NCBI RefSeq assembly: GCF_040054535.1
Contig: NC_090780.1
Coordinates: 3,890,001 to 3,954,000 of the forward strand
DNA: 64,000 bases
Direction: 5' to 3'
From: Antennarius striatus
Taxonomy: Eukaryota > Chordata > Actinopteri > Lophiiformes > Antennariidae
The notes under the pieces are model-generated. The model was not told where the DNA came from. It did no database searches and saw only the letters and a program-made list of their open reading frames with translations. Positions 29,859 to 40,954 of the stretch are shown here, one piece after another. How positions within the stretch are numbered: position 1 is the first letter of the stretch; each line of letters opens with the position of its first letter. A program made the translations under genes and the position numbers.

Positions 29859-30793
29859 GTTCTGTCCAGGGGTGGACAATAACGGAGTACATTTACTTAA
29901 GTACTGTAGTTAAGTACAGATTCTAAGGATTTTTACTTTACTCACATACTAGAATTATTTCATACTTATTACTCTTACTCGAATACATTTCCAAGGCAAA
30001 GATTTTTGCTGTTATTAGAATTAATTTCTGAGAAGCCTCATGAAAACCAGTTACTTTTAGGTTTGCCTGTTGTTGTTTTTTGTCAAGCCCCCCCCCAAAA
30101 AAAATGCAATTGGCCACACGCAGTGTTCGTCAAAGAAGGAAACCTATCACAGTACACATTCTCAACTGGGATTTACGTAGAAGCGGAAATACATCTTCCC
30201 CTACCCAATCAGCTCAAAACAAGACCGCGGTGGCGATGGTGACTGCTGAAGAAGCCTCTGTTGAATCTGATGAACTTGATGAGCCGGAGTTTTATGAGGC
30301 GGATGAAGAAAACCCATGGCCTCATCTTAAAGATATGTTCGAGTTTGTAGAAGTGAAAAAAGACAACGTGGACTCAGACAAGAAAAAGTACATTTTCAAA
30401 TGCTTATTGTGTTTGCCAAAGAAAAACTGTCAAAAGTCACACCTAGAGACCTCTGGTCACTTAATTTTACAGTACTACAGACTGACAGAGACATACAGAC
30501 TGGGGGGGGGGGGCAGACAGTCTGGGGGAGACATATATTGTGGTCCTGGGATACGTCCTTCCTGTAAACATTGAGTTGTTGAAAGCAGAGATTTAGTTTG
30601 TTGTAGAGCAGTGGTTCTCAACCAGTAGGCCACTACTGTGTCCTTTAGGGGTTCCGGTTGGTCCCCAGTTAAACGAGTTGGTTGGGCCTGTATGGCTCCA
30701 TTTGGTCTTGTGTGGAAGGGGGGAATTGTTTAATAAAATGTGAAAATGACTCAAGTACTGGGGTCAAGTACTCTGTCCATCTCTGGTTCTGTC
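29859..30793 (+). mobile_element. hAT transposon, deleted derivative with BED-finger exon
   Basis: Terminal inverted repeats are CAGGGGTGGACA (29867) and, on the minus strand from 30785, CAGAGATGGACA. They are flanked by a perfect 8-bp target duplication GTTCTGTC (29859-29866 and 30786-30793). The 919-bp element keeps only an N-terminal transposase part and lacks the catalytic and dimerisation domains. It is therefore nonautonomous. Confidence 0.85.
30080..30574 (+). pseudogene. hAT transposase N-terminal fragment (BED zinc finger)
   Basis: A plus-strand frame of about 164 codons holds an acidic stretch (VESDELDEPEFYEADEENPW) followed by a BED-type finger: CLLC, then HLETSGHL as the His part. 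BED fingers are the DNA-binding N-terminus of many hAT transposases. A G-run near 30505 and loss of frame follow, and no RNase-H-like domain is present. Confidence 0.6.
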
Positions 30794-31531
30794 CTTCCTT
30801 CTCGCGTGAGAAAGATCCCAAGATGCTTGAAGTCCTCCACTTAGCGCAAATACCGGAAAGAGTAGTCCACCTTTTTCTGGTGGACTTGGATTTGGATGCA
30901 CTGACCCTCATCCCACTCACTTTGCAGATTAAACAAGTGTGTCTGAAAAAATACGGCATTTCAGCCATGTTTCAAAAATACTCATGTATAAACTCACAGG
31001 TTCCGAACAGTTTTGCTTTCAAAAATAGTTCATTATGACAGGACTGCAAGCCAGTCAGAAGTCATAATAAATACTGTTATCTACAATGTACACATTTAGA
31101 ATTGTTAAAAGAAAACTAAAAACATGTCAGATCTGACGCTGGTTCATAAACTAAAAATAGCAGCACATTTCATTTCGACCATACAATGTTCTGTGAAGCG
31201 TCCTCTTGTGGGATGAGCTTACACTGACACTATAGCCCCTAACATGTTGGTGGCCTCATAACATAACTATAACATTAAAGATTAATTGTAAATAAAAAAG
31301 GCATATTCCAACCAATGGAATAATTTTGTGTATTTTTTCACGGGCATGCGGACACAATGTTAATAAATGTTCATTTGACTTTATTATAGTCTGATTTTGA
31401 AGTGTTATAACCAGGCTACATAAAAATGTCAGCCTGATAGCTAATGTTCTTAAAACCTGCTGTGTATTAAAGAAAAAAAAAACCTGTCATGATGGCAGCG
31501 TTTGAAGGTTGTCAGTGTTTGCTGGGTTGAA

Positions 31532-31545
31532 GCGCCCCCTGGTGG
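31532..31545 (-). promoter_or_regulatory. CTCF-like motif
   Basis: The minus strand reads CCACCAGGGGGCGC, a full match to the CTCF core consensus. It lies just outside the repeat-rich interval. Binding is not shown by sequence alone. Confidence 0.5.
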
Positions 31546-31735
31546 CAGCTTTAAGGGTTGGCAGAGTTTTTCTTGAACCAAGTGACCAAGGTACTTTTTT
31601 TTTTTTTTAATTTAGCGTTTGCCATTCAGCCAGAATGAAAAAAATTAAACAAAACACTAAAACAAAAAAACAAAACCACAAAACACTAGAGACAGGCTTA
31701 GGAGAAACTGCAACTGCAAGAACAACAGGAGAGAG

Positions 31736-32212
31736 GTGGGCGTTTTTCAGGGCATCCGACTTAAAACTTTTGCCAAATCAAACATGCAAATCAAATCTAT
31801 GACTTCCATCACTGAATTACATGTTTGCATTATGTTTGTATGTTTAAACATTACCATCTGTTCCATCGAAGGGATGACTGAGGATTCCACCGGTCCTAAT
31901 GAGGAAAATGAGATTCAAATATCAGCACAAGGAGAGAAGTCCAGCTTGGATGCTTGTGAAGATATCTTCAAGAGTACTCATCAGAAGAGCAAAGACATAT
32001 TGCAGAACAGACATTACAGGCAAAAAAATGGATGCTTTGGCACATTCAATGGATACAGTGGGATGCATACATATCAGTTGAAGTATAAATTGTATGATTT
32101 ATATCAATGTCAGATGTCTCTCCAGTCAATTAACATGTGGACCTGCATACAGTATTTGCCTTTTGTTAAAGAGAAATCTATGGCAATAATGGACGTGCTT
32201 GAAGATTATTAG
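31736..32212 (+). CDS. Unrecognised 158-codon open frame
   Basis: Uninterrupted plus-strand frame in AT-rich DNA ending VLEDY-stop. The middle (TEDSTGPNEENEIQISAQGE, then KSSLDACEDIFK) is hydrophilic and protein-like. The N-terminal part is hydrophobic and resembles no signal peptide with certainty. A possible acceptor lies before GGATGACTGAG near 31873, so the true start, if coding, could be MTEDST. I recognise no family. It may be a chance frame, a transposon relic or a lineage-specific exon. Confidence 0.2.
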   Translation: MGVFQGIRLKTFAKSNMQIKSMTSITELHVCIMFVCLNITICSIEGMTEDSTGPNEENEIQISAQGEKSSLDACEDIFKSTHQKSKDILQNRHYRQKNGCFGTFNGYSGMHTYQLKYKLYDLYQCQMSLQSINMWTCIQYLPFVKEKSMAIMDVLEDY

Positions 32213-32484
32213 TTGTATTGTACAGAAGAAAATTAGTTGCTAAATGAAAGTCAAGGGGTCCATTCAGAGGATCATCAACTGTGTGTGTTTAATATGACTG
32301 GGAAGACTGAAGGCAGGGAATGGCCCAAATGCTCACAGTATCACTAAAGGGATTAATTGTTAAAAAGATGTCTCTAGCCAATGTCTCTTTTGGAAGGACA
32401 TAAAATAGTAGATATGCTGCATCACATGTTTGCGTGAACATCGACTCGTCTTCAATATGTCGTAACTCCAGCAGCCTCGGCCCA

Positions 32485-32625
32485 TTAAGTACTCTGCATC
32501 TCCTTGCCAACCCTGTAGCTGAGAATCTTGTTCCAGTCGATCTTGGTGCAGGTGATTGGGAGTTGTCTGCGTAAAGCTTTGAACGTGGTTCCTGACATGG
32601 TCTGATAGTTCTCACCGATAGCCAC
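32485..32625 (-). CDS. capza1: F-actin-capping protein alpha-1, terminal coding exon only
   Basis: CapZ alpha binds actin barbed ends as a heterodimer with CapZ beta. On the minus strand a clean acceptor (TTTTCAG at 32626-32632) precedes 46 codons and a TAA. The product, with [20 protein letters not shown] and [18 protein letters not shown], is the highly conserved C-terminal tentacle region of CAPZA1. Two positions differ from the usual vertebrate sequence as I remember it (TCTK for TRTK, SGTT for SDTT). None of the other exons was recognisable between here and the bcl2l14-like gene. The next 8 kb upstream is retroelement-rich. It is either the end of a gene with a very large intron or, more likely, a relic left after loss of a duplicate. 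Confidence 0.7.
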   Translation of the reverse strand: MAIGENYQTMSGTTFKALRRQLPITCTKIDWNKILSYRVGKEMQST

Positions 32626-32774
32626 CTGAAAACACAGAGACAGGCGTCAGGGCATGACAACAGGACATTTCATGAAAAAAAGCCCCCCAAATGTGTGACA
32701 AATGTAAATGGAGTGGAAAAAAATAGCTGTCATTATTTTGTATGCATACATTCACACATAAAATTTTGGACAAC

Positions 32775-34625
32775 TACAGCTAATGTGATCAGGGAGACAT
32801 GTAGGAGAGTACTTGGTGTGTCATCTGGAAGGAAAGTAGATCAGGAGACTTGGTGGTGGAATGAGGAGGTACAGAAGTGTATACAGAGAAAGAGGTTAGA
32901 TAAGAAGTGGGACACTGAGAGGACTGAGGAGAGTAGACAGGAGTACAGGGAGATGCAGTGTAAGGTGAAGGTAGAGGTAGCAAAGGCCGAACAAGAAGCT
33001 TATGATGACTTGTATGCTAGGTTGGACAGTAAGGAGGGAGAGACTGATCTATACCGGTTGGCAAGACAGAGAGACAGAGATGGGAAGGACGTGCAGCAGG
33101 TTAGGGTGATTAAGGATATGGATGGAAGTCTATTGACAGGTGCCAGTAGTGTGATGGGAAGATGGAAAGAGTACTTTGAAGAATTGCTGAACGTGGAAAA
33201 TGAGAGAGAACAAAGACTAGAAGAGGTGACTGTTGTGGACCAGGAAGTAGCAAAGATTAGTCAGGATGAAGTGAGGAGGGCATTGAAGAGGATGAAGAGT
33301 GGAAAGGCAGTCGGTCCTGATGATATACCTGTAGAGGTTTGGAAGTGTCTAGGAGAGGTGGCAGTAGAGTTTCTGACTGGGTTGTTCAACAGGATCTTAG
33401 ATAGTGAGAAGATGCCTGAGGAATGAAGGAGAAATGTGCTGGTGCCCGTTTTTAAGAACAAGGGAGACGTGCAGACTTGTGGCAACTACAGAGGAATAAA
33501 GCTGATGAGCCATACAATGAAGTTATGGGAGAGAGTAGTGGAAGCTGGACTAAGGGCAGAAGTGAACATTTGTGAGCAGCAGTATGGTTTCATGCCAAAA
33601 AAGAGTACTACAGATGCAGTATTTGCTTTGAGGATGTTGATAGAGAAGCACAGAGAAGGCCAGAGGGAGCTGCATTGTGTTTTTGTAGATCTGGAGAAAG
33701 CTGATGACAGGGTGCCCAGAGAGGAACTGTGGTATTGTATGAGGAAGTCTGGAGTGGCAGAGAAGTATGTTAGATCGGTACAGGACATGTATGACAGACG
33801 AGGTTAGACAGGAATCTCCATGGACTATGATGTTTGCATATGACATTGTGATCTGCAGTGGGAGCAGGGAAGAGGTGGAGGAGAGGCTAGAGAGGTGGAG
33901 GTTTGTCCTGGAAAGGAGAGGAATGAAGGTTAGCCGCAGTAAGACAGAGTACATGTGTGTGGATGAGAGGGACCCAAGTGGAAGAGTGAGGTTACAGGGA
34001 GAAGAGATCAAGAAGGTGGAGGATTTTAAGTACTTAGGCTCAACAGTCCAGAGCAATGGAGAGTGTGGAAAAGAGGTGAAGAAGCGTGTCCAGGCAGGAT
34101 GGAACGGGTGGAGGAAAGTGTCAGGTGTGATGTGTGATAGAAGAGTTTCAGCTAAAATGAAAGGAAAGGTGTACAAAACTGTGGTGAGACCAGCGATGTT
34201 GTTTGGTCTAGAGACAGTGTCACTGAGGAAAAGACAGGAGACAGAGCTGGAGGTAGCAGAGATGAAGATGCTGAGGTTCTCTCTGGGAGTGACCAGGATG
34301 GATAGGATCAGGAATGAGTACATCAAGGGACAGCACATGTTAGAGGTTCTGGAGATAAAGTCAGAGAGGCCAGACTGAGATGGTTTGGACATGTCCAGAG
34401 GAGAGATAGTGAATATGTTGGTAGAAGGATGCTGAGTTTTGAACTGCCAGGCAGGAGGCCTAGAGGAAGACCAAAGAGGAGGTTTATGGATGTAGTGAAA
34501 CAGGACATGAAGGTAGTTGGTGTGAGAGAAGAGGATGCAGAAGACAGGGTTAGATGGAGGAAATTGATTCGCTCTGGCGACCCCTGAAGGGAAAAGCTGA
34601 AAGGAAAAGAAGACATCATACATAC
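32775..34625 (+). mobile_element. RTE-type LINE, 5'-truncated and decayed
   Basis: Non-LTR retrotransposon whose endonuclease region is missing. The remaining frames cover the pre-RT region and the reverse transcriptase: KSGKAVGPDDIPVEVWKCL, CGNYRGIKLMSHTMKLWERV, EQQYGFMPKKSTTDAVFALR and HCVFVDLEKADDRVPREEL. The body then resumes at QESPWTMMFAYDIVICSGSR. Damage includes a TGA at 33424-33426 where Trp is expected, an internal deletion near 33795 that removes the central RT blocks, and Asp to Tyr in the catalytic FADD box (FAYD). A 3' tail follows to about 34625. Confidence 0.75.
33436..34378 (+). pseudogene. Reverse transcriptase pseudogene of the RTE-type LINE
   Basis: Two open segments (33436-33807 and 33767-34378, different frames) hold the fingers/palm start and the post-catalytic part of an RTE reverse transcriptase, including the KYLGSTVQSNGECGKEVKKR thumb-type block. 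The catalytic box is mutated (FAYD) and the palm is deleted, so it cannot encode a working enzyme. Confidence 0.65.
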
Positions 34626-34639
34626 AATCAAAGAAGTGT

Positions 34640-36090
34640 TTTGTTTTTTTTATTTTGAAGACCGATATCAATCAAGGGATGTTGTTGGTGTGTTGTGGTG
34701 AAACTCTCACCCCTGAGCTGAACCGGATATCAATCTAGCCAACAACTACTGACAGTCACTCTAAACTATTTCATTACTTCATGATTGACCAGAAAACACA
34801 AACAGAGGTTGAACTCTGCAACGACTTTGGGATACTTTTCACAGAAATACAACATATATTGTAAGTTACTTCACAAAGCTTGTATTAGCATTCAAACACT
34901 TGTTTGCTAAAATTACATCATTACATCAAACATCAAGACTTTATTGATAAACAACATGATGACAAAATGAGTCGTCTTTGTGGGAATGGAGGCAGCAGCA
35001 CAACATTGTCATGACTCTCTGAAAGAATCCATGAAAACTCTTCTGGTTTTCTGTGTCACTGTAACGTTTGCAACTTGAATAAATAATGAATTCAGAGTTA
35101 TTTAACATTAGTAGTTACATATTTTACATTGTATTGACTTCCATTTAGTTCCATTTTTAAGTTACATCTGGCCGTTTGAGAACATTATGCTGATGTGGGC
35201 CTCGGTGAAAATGAATTTGACACACATGGTATAAGGTGTGAACATGCCGAGGCAACTCAACGGAAATAACCAGATTGTTTTATTGAAAGGTGATCACTTT
35301 CCAGTTTCTCTCTCACAGAAATACAACATATATTATCACTCGCTTGCAAGGCTTGTATAGTATTAGCATTCAAACATTTGCTTGCTAAAATTACATCAAA
35401 CATCAAGACTTTACTGAAAACAATAAAGTCTTCTAGATTAGACTACTGTACTTCTTTATTATCAGGCTGTTTAAGTTCTTCTATTAGGATTTTACAATTA
35501 GCTCAGAATGCTGCTGTGCTTACTAACTGGATCTGGGAAGAGAGAGCACACATATTTTTATTGTGTGTCTGCTCCCACTGCACCGGAGAAAAGAAGGACA
35601 GGTGGAGTCATCCCTCTGCTCACTGCGGATGATGCATGATCAGCATTCTTTACACACTGTGATGTAACACACACTGTCAGCAGGAGCATATTTGAGAAAC
35701 GATTCCATTGAGTCCATCAATCATTTTCTCGTTGATTCATTCATTTCACCCACACTGGGAATCTCTGATATTATTGAAGCATCCGACATTATTATAGCCT
35801 CAACTTTCAAGATAACTCATGAATAGGGTTTCTTAATTTAGTTTTTTTTACAAAGTGTTACAACCCAGCTTGTTAAAAAAGTGTTATAACAGGTAAAAAC
35901 AGATGCAAAAGGGTCAAAATAAAATTATTTAATGAACCAAAGACTGTTTGAAGCCCAACACAGAGGGAAGGTGTTCACAATTGAAAAAATGCCCAAAGGA
36001 TGCTGCTCAGACAAACAAAGGAATGTAACCAAAAGAGGACTGACAAATTTGTCTATGGATTAAAAGTGAAAACAAAACCTACAAGTCCTC
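34640..36090. other. Intergenic, with a direct duplication
   Basis: AT-rich DNA without genes. A segment of about 110 bp starting CACAGAAATACAACATATAT at 34840 recurs at 35314 with small indels. Confidence 0.5.
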
Positions 36091-36179
36091 TAATTACAGT
36101 CGTAAAATAAAATGGTGAGCAGCACCCCTACTCCTAATGCCTAACACAATCACTACACCCCTGTAGTGAGGTTTCCTCT

Positions 36180-37030
36180 GACATGGTGCTCCAAACTCTG
36201 GAGGGCTTTTTTGTCTAAGCCACTGCTCCGGAGCCATGCTGTTGGGGGTGTTTATGCTCCTGGTAGGGTCTCCCTTGGCAAACAGGTCCTGGGCCAGACT
36301 AAGAGCAGTCTCAAAATCCCAATGAGTACCTCTCCCTAGAACTGCCACCATATTGTGGTGGGGGAGGTTGAGTGCCCGAATGATCCCAGGATCTATGTTG
36401 TCAGAGGGCCTTATGGTCCTGGTAGGGTCTCCCTTCTTGGAATGTCTGGCAGGGGTACTAAATAGTGCTCCGACTGGGCACTCCATTGTTCTTCTTGGGG
36501 ACTTCAACGCTCACATTGGCAATGAAAGTGAGACCATGAAATGGGTGATTGGGATAAGGGACACCTTGGGGAACGTGTCAACCAAGATAATCTCTGCACA
36601 TCAAGTCTCTGGATGCGTAGGAATTGCCTTGGTTGACATGTCTCTGTAACATTGCATGGCGGTCGGGGACAGTACCTCTGGATAGGCAGACCGGGGTGGT
36701 GGTCCTGCTTTTCAAAAAGGGGGACCAGAGAGTGCGTTCCAACTACAGGGGGATCACACTCCTCAGCCTACTGGGAAAAGTCTAGTCCAGGGTACTGTAG
36801 AGGAGGATCAGACATATAGTCAAACCGTGGATTCAGGATGAACAATGTAGTTTTCGTCCCAGTTGCAAAACACTGGACCAGCTCTACACTCTCCATTGAG
36901 TACTCGAGGAATCGTGGGAGTTTGCCCAACCAGTCCACATGTGTTTTGCTGATCTGAACAAGGCATGTGGGGAGTGTACAGGAGTATTGGGTCTTTGACT
37001 CTTTGCTGAGGGCTGTCCTTCTCACCTTTC
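36180..37030 (+). mobile_element. Non-LTR retrotransposon fragment with APE-type endonuclease
   Basis: Plus-strand remnant of a second LINE family. At 36490-36530 it encodes LLGDFNAHIGNESET, the endonuclease GDFNAH motif. After an internal deletion, RT sequence follows: SNYRGITLLSLLGK near 36736-36778 and a diverged CSFRPSCKTLDQLYTL near 36843-36890. The motif TCCTGGTAGGGTCTCCCTT occurs twice (36258 and 36418). Frames are broken throughout. Confidence 0.65.
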
Positions 37031-37039
37031 TGGCGAGAG

Positions 37040-37850
37040 CCTCCAGAAATGCCACTGCTGATGCCATCGTGGAGGTGTAACAGTACCTGTCAGCACCTCT
37101 ACTTGATCTTTGGATCCTTTGGCTTATTGGCCAGAACAAGGAAGCTCATATCTGAACTTGTGCCACCTTGCAAACCAGTACCTGGCAACACCAGTGTCCT
37201 CTGTGCCCTGTGTATTCTCCAAAGCTGGGGAAATAGTGTCCATGAAAAAGAATTGCCTCAAACCCTCGACGGTGGAAAAAACTATTGTTTTCAAATAAAA
37301 ATACATAAGCACCCCCAGTTCCCCCAAACACTATGAAAACAAAATGTTAGAAAAAATATATAAGAATATAAATATACTCATACAAATAATGATAGAAAAC
37401 AGGTCAGTACTGAGATTATTTATCTCACAATATAGATCTTGGTTTTTTTTTCCAGTGGCCCTAATCCATTTATGTAAATCACGCACACAAATACATATGT
37501 ATGTGTTTATTTTACAGATACATGCAAAAACATGTTGTAATCTACATGTAATCTCTCTGTAATCTCTTACTGCTTCATTGGACACTGCAAGAATCAATCA
37601 TTGATTAATTTTCTATTGTGTATGGCTAAAATAGAGCAAGAAAGTATAAACACATTAATTAAAGTTATATTCAGTTTTAGTCAGAAGATTTATACAACCC
37701 AGGGAACCTCATAGTGCTGCTTTCTGGGGTCATCGACTGTTTTGTGGCTGCAGTACAACTACCTTGCCAGCAGAGGACGCCCACATTCTGAATGAACAAA
37801 GCTTCGAATAACGAACCAATTTTCAACACAACTGTTCAAAAGAGTTTAAA
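37040..37850. other. Intergenic, nothing coding recognised
   Basis: AT-rich DNA after the LINE fragment. The only notable site is the near-consensus CTCF-like motif at 37767-37780. Confidence 0.35.
37767..37780 (+). promoter_or_regulatory. CTCF-like motif, one mismatch
   Basis: CCAGCAGAGGACGC fits the CTCF core consensus except for one base (A for G). It faces the opposite way from the motif at 31532-31545. Confidence 0.3.
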
Positions 37851-37905
37851 GCCTCATGAAGTCTCATTTGGACATAATTACCTGCCTGCAACTGACGGGT
37901 GACTA
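37851..37905 (+). repeat. 55-bp duplicated segment, copy A
   Basis: It starts GCCTCATGAAGTCTCATTTG and matches 38910-38964 at 54 of 55 bases. On the minus strand the adjoining sequence reads HIHDHIVEEWAKLVTRQLQ before a GT donor-like site. It is coding-like but not recognised. Confidence 0.7.
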
Positions 37906-38289
37906 ACTTGGCCCACTCTTCCACAATGTGGTCATGAATATGGTCGCAAAGCATCATCTCACAGGGTGAAACAAAAAAAACTGTCCATGAAGGAACAGCC
38001 ACCATGTCTGCACAGCTGAACAGCACTGTATTTGAAGGCTTCCTCTCTGATTGAAGATCTGGGATTGGAGCACTCCAAGGGAAGCATGCCACACCAATCA
38101 GGAGCCAGGAATGCAACCTGAGGAGTGGGAGGAGCCAAAGTTGAGAGGCGGTAACCAAACAAAAATAAACACACGCCCACACAAACCCATGCAGGGCCGC
38201 ATCATGAGTAAATGTTTAATGGGTTATTTGTCAAATAATTCAAGATTTTTTTTGGTCTGCATGTATTCTCGTAGTTTAACCCCGTAAAA

Positions 38290-38345
38290 AGGGGCTGGCA
38301 GTGGCTCAGCGGTAGAGCAGACGTCTTAACACCAAAAAAGTGGAG
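38290..38345 (+). mobile_element. SINE head fragment with tRNA box A
   Basis: GGGGCTGGCAGTGGCTCAGCGGTAGAGC contains a good box A (TGGCTCAGCGG). No box B or acceptor-stem pairing follows, so it is not a functional tRNA gene but a truncated tRNA-derived SINE. Confidence 0.45.
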
Positions 38346-38755
38346 GTCCTGACAGGTATCAAATAGGCCACCAGACAAAAACACTGCAGAAGGAAATAGA
38401 GGGCATGACATTGTGATGTCTGAAGAGAGACTCATCACATTCAAGTTATTTTATCCGTAATCTGGTATTCAGTCAGGAAATATTCCATTTTTATTGTTGA
38501 GTCAGGATTAAGGGCCCAGTGAGTGGAGTAAGACTATTTTACTTTGTGTGGCTGCCATGTTGGACATGAACATAATCCAAACAGCAATTCAGAATAATAT
38601 TTTCTAGAAGACAATGTCAGCATCTAAAGCCTGATTAATCAGGATAAAGGTTGATGATAAAACACCCTTTATAGTGACTTTATAATGGTGAAACTGCCTC
38701 AAAATGAGATGGGTCCAATGTGCCTCTATCACATGTCAAACACACGATGGTAAGT

Positions 38756-38909
<154 letters not shown>

Positions 38910-38964
38910 GCCTCATGAAGTCTCATTTGGACATCATTACCTGCCTGCAACTGACGGGTGACTA
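38910..38964 (+). repeat. 55-bp duplicated segment, copy B
   Basis: Direct repeat of 37851-37905 with one substitution. It begins exactly where the palindrome ends and is followed by another TA array (about 38975-39016). Confidence 0.7.
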
Positions 38965-38983
38965 TATCAGAATATATATATCA

Positions 38984-39020
<37 letters not shown>

Positions 39021-39959
39021 GCACTGGTAATATGCAGTGGATTCTCTATTATCTATACGGAAATGCATCAGTAATTTCATTTTGCCCTGCAGGGGTTTCC
39101 CTGCCCCTCATTCCCTGCCCCTCATGCTAAAGATTCAGGGAGATAAACTTTTATGACAGCTTACTGTAAACTGAATGCTCTGCAAAGCGAATCAGCTCTC
39201 CAGGTCAAAGGACGGATTTATGAGGGATGAAATGTGGGTCTCACATTTTTCCTGTTTAACATCCAAGAAAAAAATGACCTGAAGTATCGATTATGGTTCA
39301 GACAACATATGACGCGATGCCTCCAGACAAACACAAGCGGCTCAGCATTCAAACTGCTAACAGACCAGTTAGAGACAGAATGTCTTAGATTATCTGAAGA
39401 CTAATTTTGACTTCATTAATGAGAAGTTAACTGGATGATGTACTTAACGATGAAGTCTTTTTGATTAAATACTATTTGTCCAAAAAACATGTAATGCAGT
39501 CACTTTAGTACAAAATATTTTTTTACTTATTTTGTACTTAAAGTAGTATATTTTATACTTAAAGTGCAAAATATTATGCAGCATTTATCTTGCAGCATTT
39601 ACACTGCACATTTACATCACCACCATTGCTGTCTGTTAATAAAGCATTGGACATTCCATTATTGCAGTTCTTATCAGGCCTGTCCCAAACCTACAGTAAG
39701 CCTTCGACCAGCTGTCCCGATTCAATCACTTGCTCTTTATGCTTCATCTGCATTCGCCCTCTGTCACTCAATAAATGCTTATCTTATCCTATCTTACCTT
39801 AATGACAGTTTTCCACAGTGCAACATCAGTTCAACAAAGATAACAGCTTGTATTTGTGTCATTTACTGAACATACATGGTTTCTGGTGACTGTGAAAGCA
39901 AATAAGTCAATAAGTTAATGAATAATCATCATTATATTTGCTGCACAAGCATCCAAATT

Positions 39960-40090
39960 TTCTCCGGTGGTGCCCTGGCGTCACGCCCGGAGTATCTCCT
40001 GCCTCACTCCTACAGTTGGCTGGGACAGTTTCCAACACCCTGCGACCTGCGACAGCGGATGAAGCAGATGGAGAAAATGAATGAATGAAC
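39960..40090 (+). mobile_element. Retroelement 3' end, GAATGAAT-tailed family, copy 1
   Basis: It shares the block GGCTGGGACAG...CCTGCGAC...CAGCGGA...GATG and an (AATG)n tail with 52628-52787 and 55345-55425. This is a dispersed, 5'-truncated LINE or SINE tail common in fish. Confidence 0.5.
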
Positions 40091-40424
40091 AGACTTTGTT
40101 GTTGACCAAATCTTAATTTCCTACAATAAATAATGCAGGAATTCAGTATTTTCACTCCAGCACCACACTTCTATAATTTTAAGGTAATTTTGCCAATCCT
40201 TCTCTAAAACATGTTGAAAGGCAGTCTTACAATAACTTTTACTACTTTATTTTATCAGACTACATTAGTAACTAGTTATTTACTATGCAAACTCATGGCA
40301 TTAACACGAACTACTATTCAACTAATTTATTATGACTTATTATGAATTATCAACTCTATTCCATATAAAGCCTGACAATAGTATCATCTTTACTATCTAT
40401 AACACTAACGAACATATTAATAGA

Positions 40425-40427
<3 letters not shown>

Positions 40428-40487
<60 letters not shown>
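40428..40487. repeat. (TAA)n microsatellite
   Basis: About 20 uninterrupted TAA/ATA units, upstream of the bcl2l14-like promoter. Confidence 0.9.
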
Positions 40488-40488
<1 letters not shown>

Positions 40489-40639
40489 AAAGAATACATC
40501 CTGATGAATATTTTCATTTTTAAATGTATAATATCATTTTAAGAAACTTTCTCTTGAAGTTTTTATTGCGTCAGAATATTTCTCTTAAACGTGATGCAGC
40601 ATTTCTTCTGAATTTCTTCCCCTTTAGGGAAGTCAGTCG

Positions 40640-40777
40640 TTCCAGAAACACGTTGTGACGTCATCGCCGCTCCGGGTAAACAAGCGGCTGTCATCCGTTG
40701 ACGCGTCTGCTGTGCGTGGAAACCAGGAAGCCGGCTCCAGGCTCTCCTCCCCCGCGGATGACGACAGGTCCCCGCAG
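40640..40777 (+). promoter_or_regulatory. bcl2l14: CpG-rich promoter and 5' UTR exon of the bcl2l14-like gene
   Basis: A CpG-rich island with a full CRE palindrome TGACGTCA (40656-40663) is followed by GC-rich leader sequence. A strong donor, GCAG|GTGAGG, ends the exon at 40777. A second leader exon at 40831-40959 (acceptor TTTGCAG, donor GAG|GTGAGT) carries an in-frame upstream ATG in its last 5 bases. Confidence 0.55.
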
Positions 40778-40954
40778 GTGAGGAAGAGGAAGGGCTCGGA
40801 GACGTGTCCAAACATGGGTGGGGTTTGCAGGTAGACGTTTCCCGGAGAGTCCCCACGATCGGGACTTTTAAGGCGAACCCGCGGATAGGCATCGATTATT
40901 TATTAGATACTGAGAGATCTGTGCAAGCAGTCGACGACTGGACTCTAGAAGGAA

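Larger units (their letters stand above)
29690..30935 (-). mobile_element. Non-LTR retrotransposon remnant (LINE 3' region), interrupted
   Basis: On the minus strand, sequence near 30790-30850 reads VEDFKHLGIFLTREGRTE. Across the inserted hAT it continues towards a diverged DRRIGA-type motif (29845-29810), as expected for the region after the palm of a fish LINE reverse transcriptase. Frames are broken by stops. The hAT element at 29867-30785 splits it, and one copy of GACAGAAC (minus strand) was duplicated on insertion. Confidence 0.55.
39020..40640. other. Intergenic with repeats, upstream of the bcl2l14-like gene
   Basis: No gene was seen. It holds a copy of the GAATGAAT-tailed repeat (about 39960-40090) and a (TAA)n microsatellite (about 40428-40487). 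Confidence 0.5.

Noticed and set aside
26700-32480. mov10, expected between rhoc and capza1 from human gene order
   Set aside because: No helicase motif or exon resembling it was found; only 3' UTR-like sequence and transposon DNA.
38290-38345. Possible tRNA gene (good box A)
   Set aside because: No box B, anticodon arm or acceptor-stem pairing can be formed downstream; it fits a truncated SINE head.
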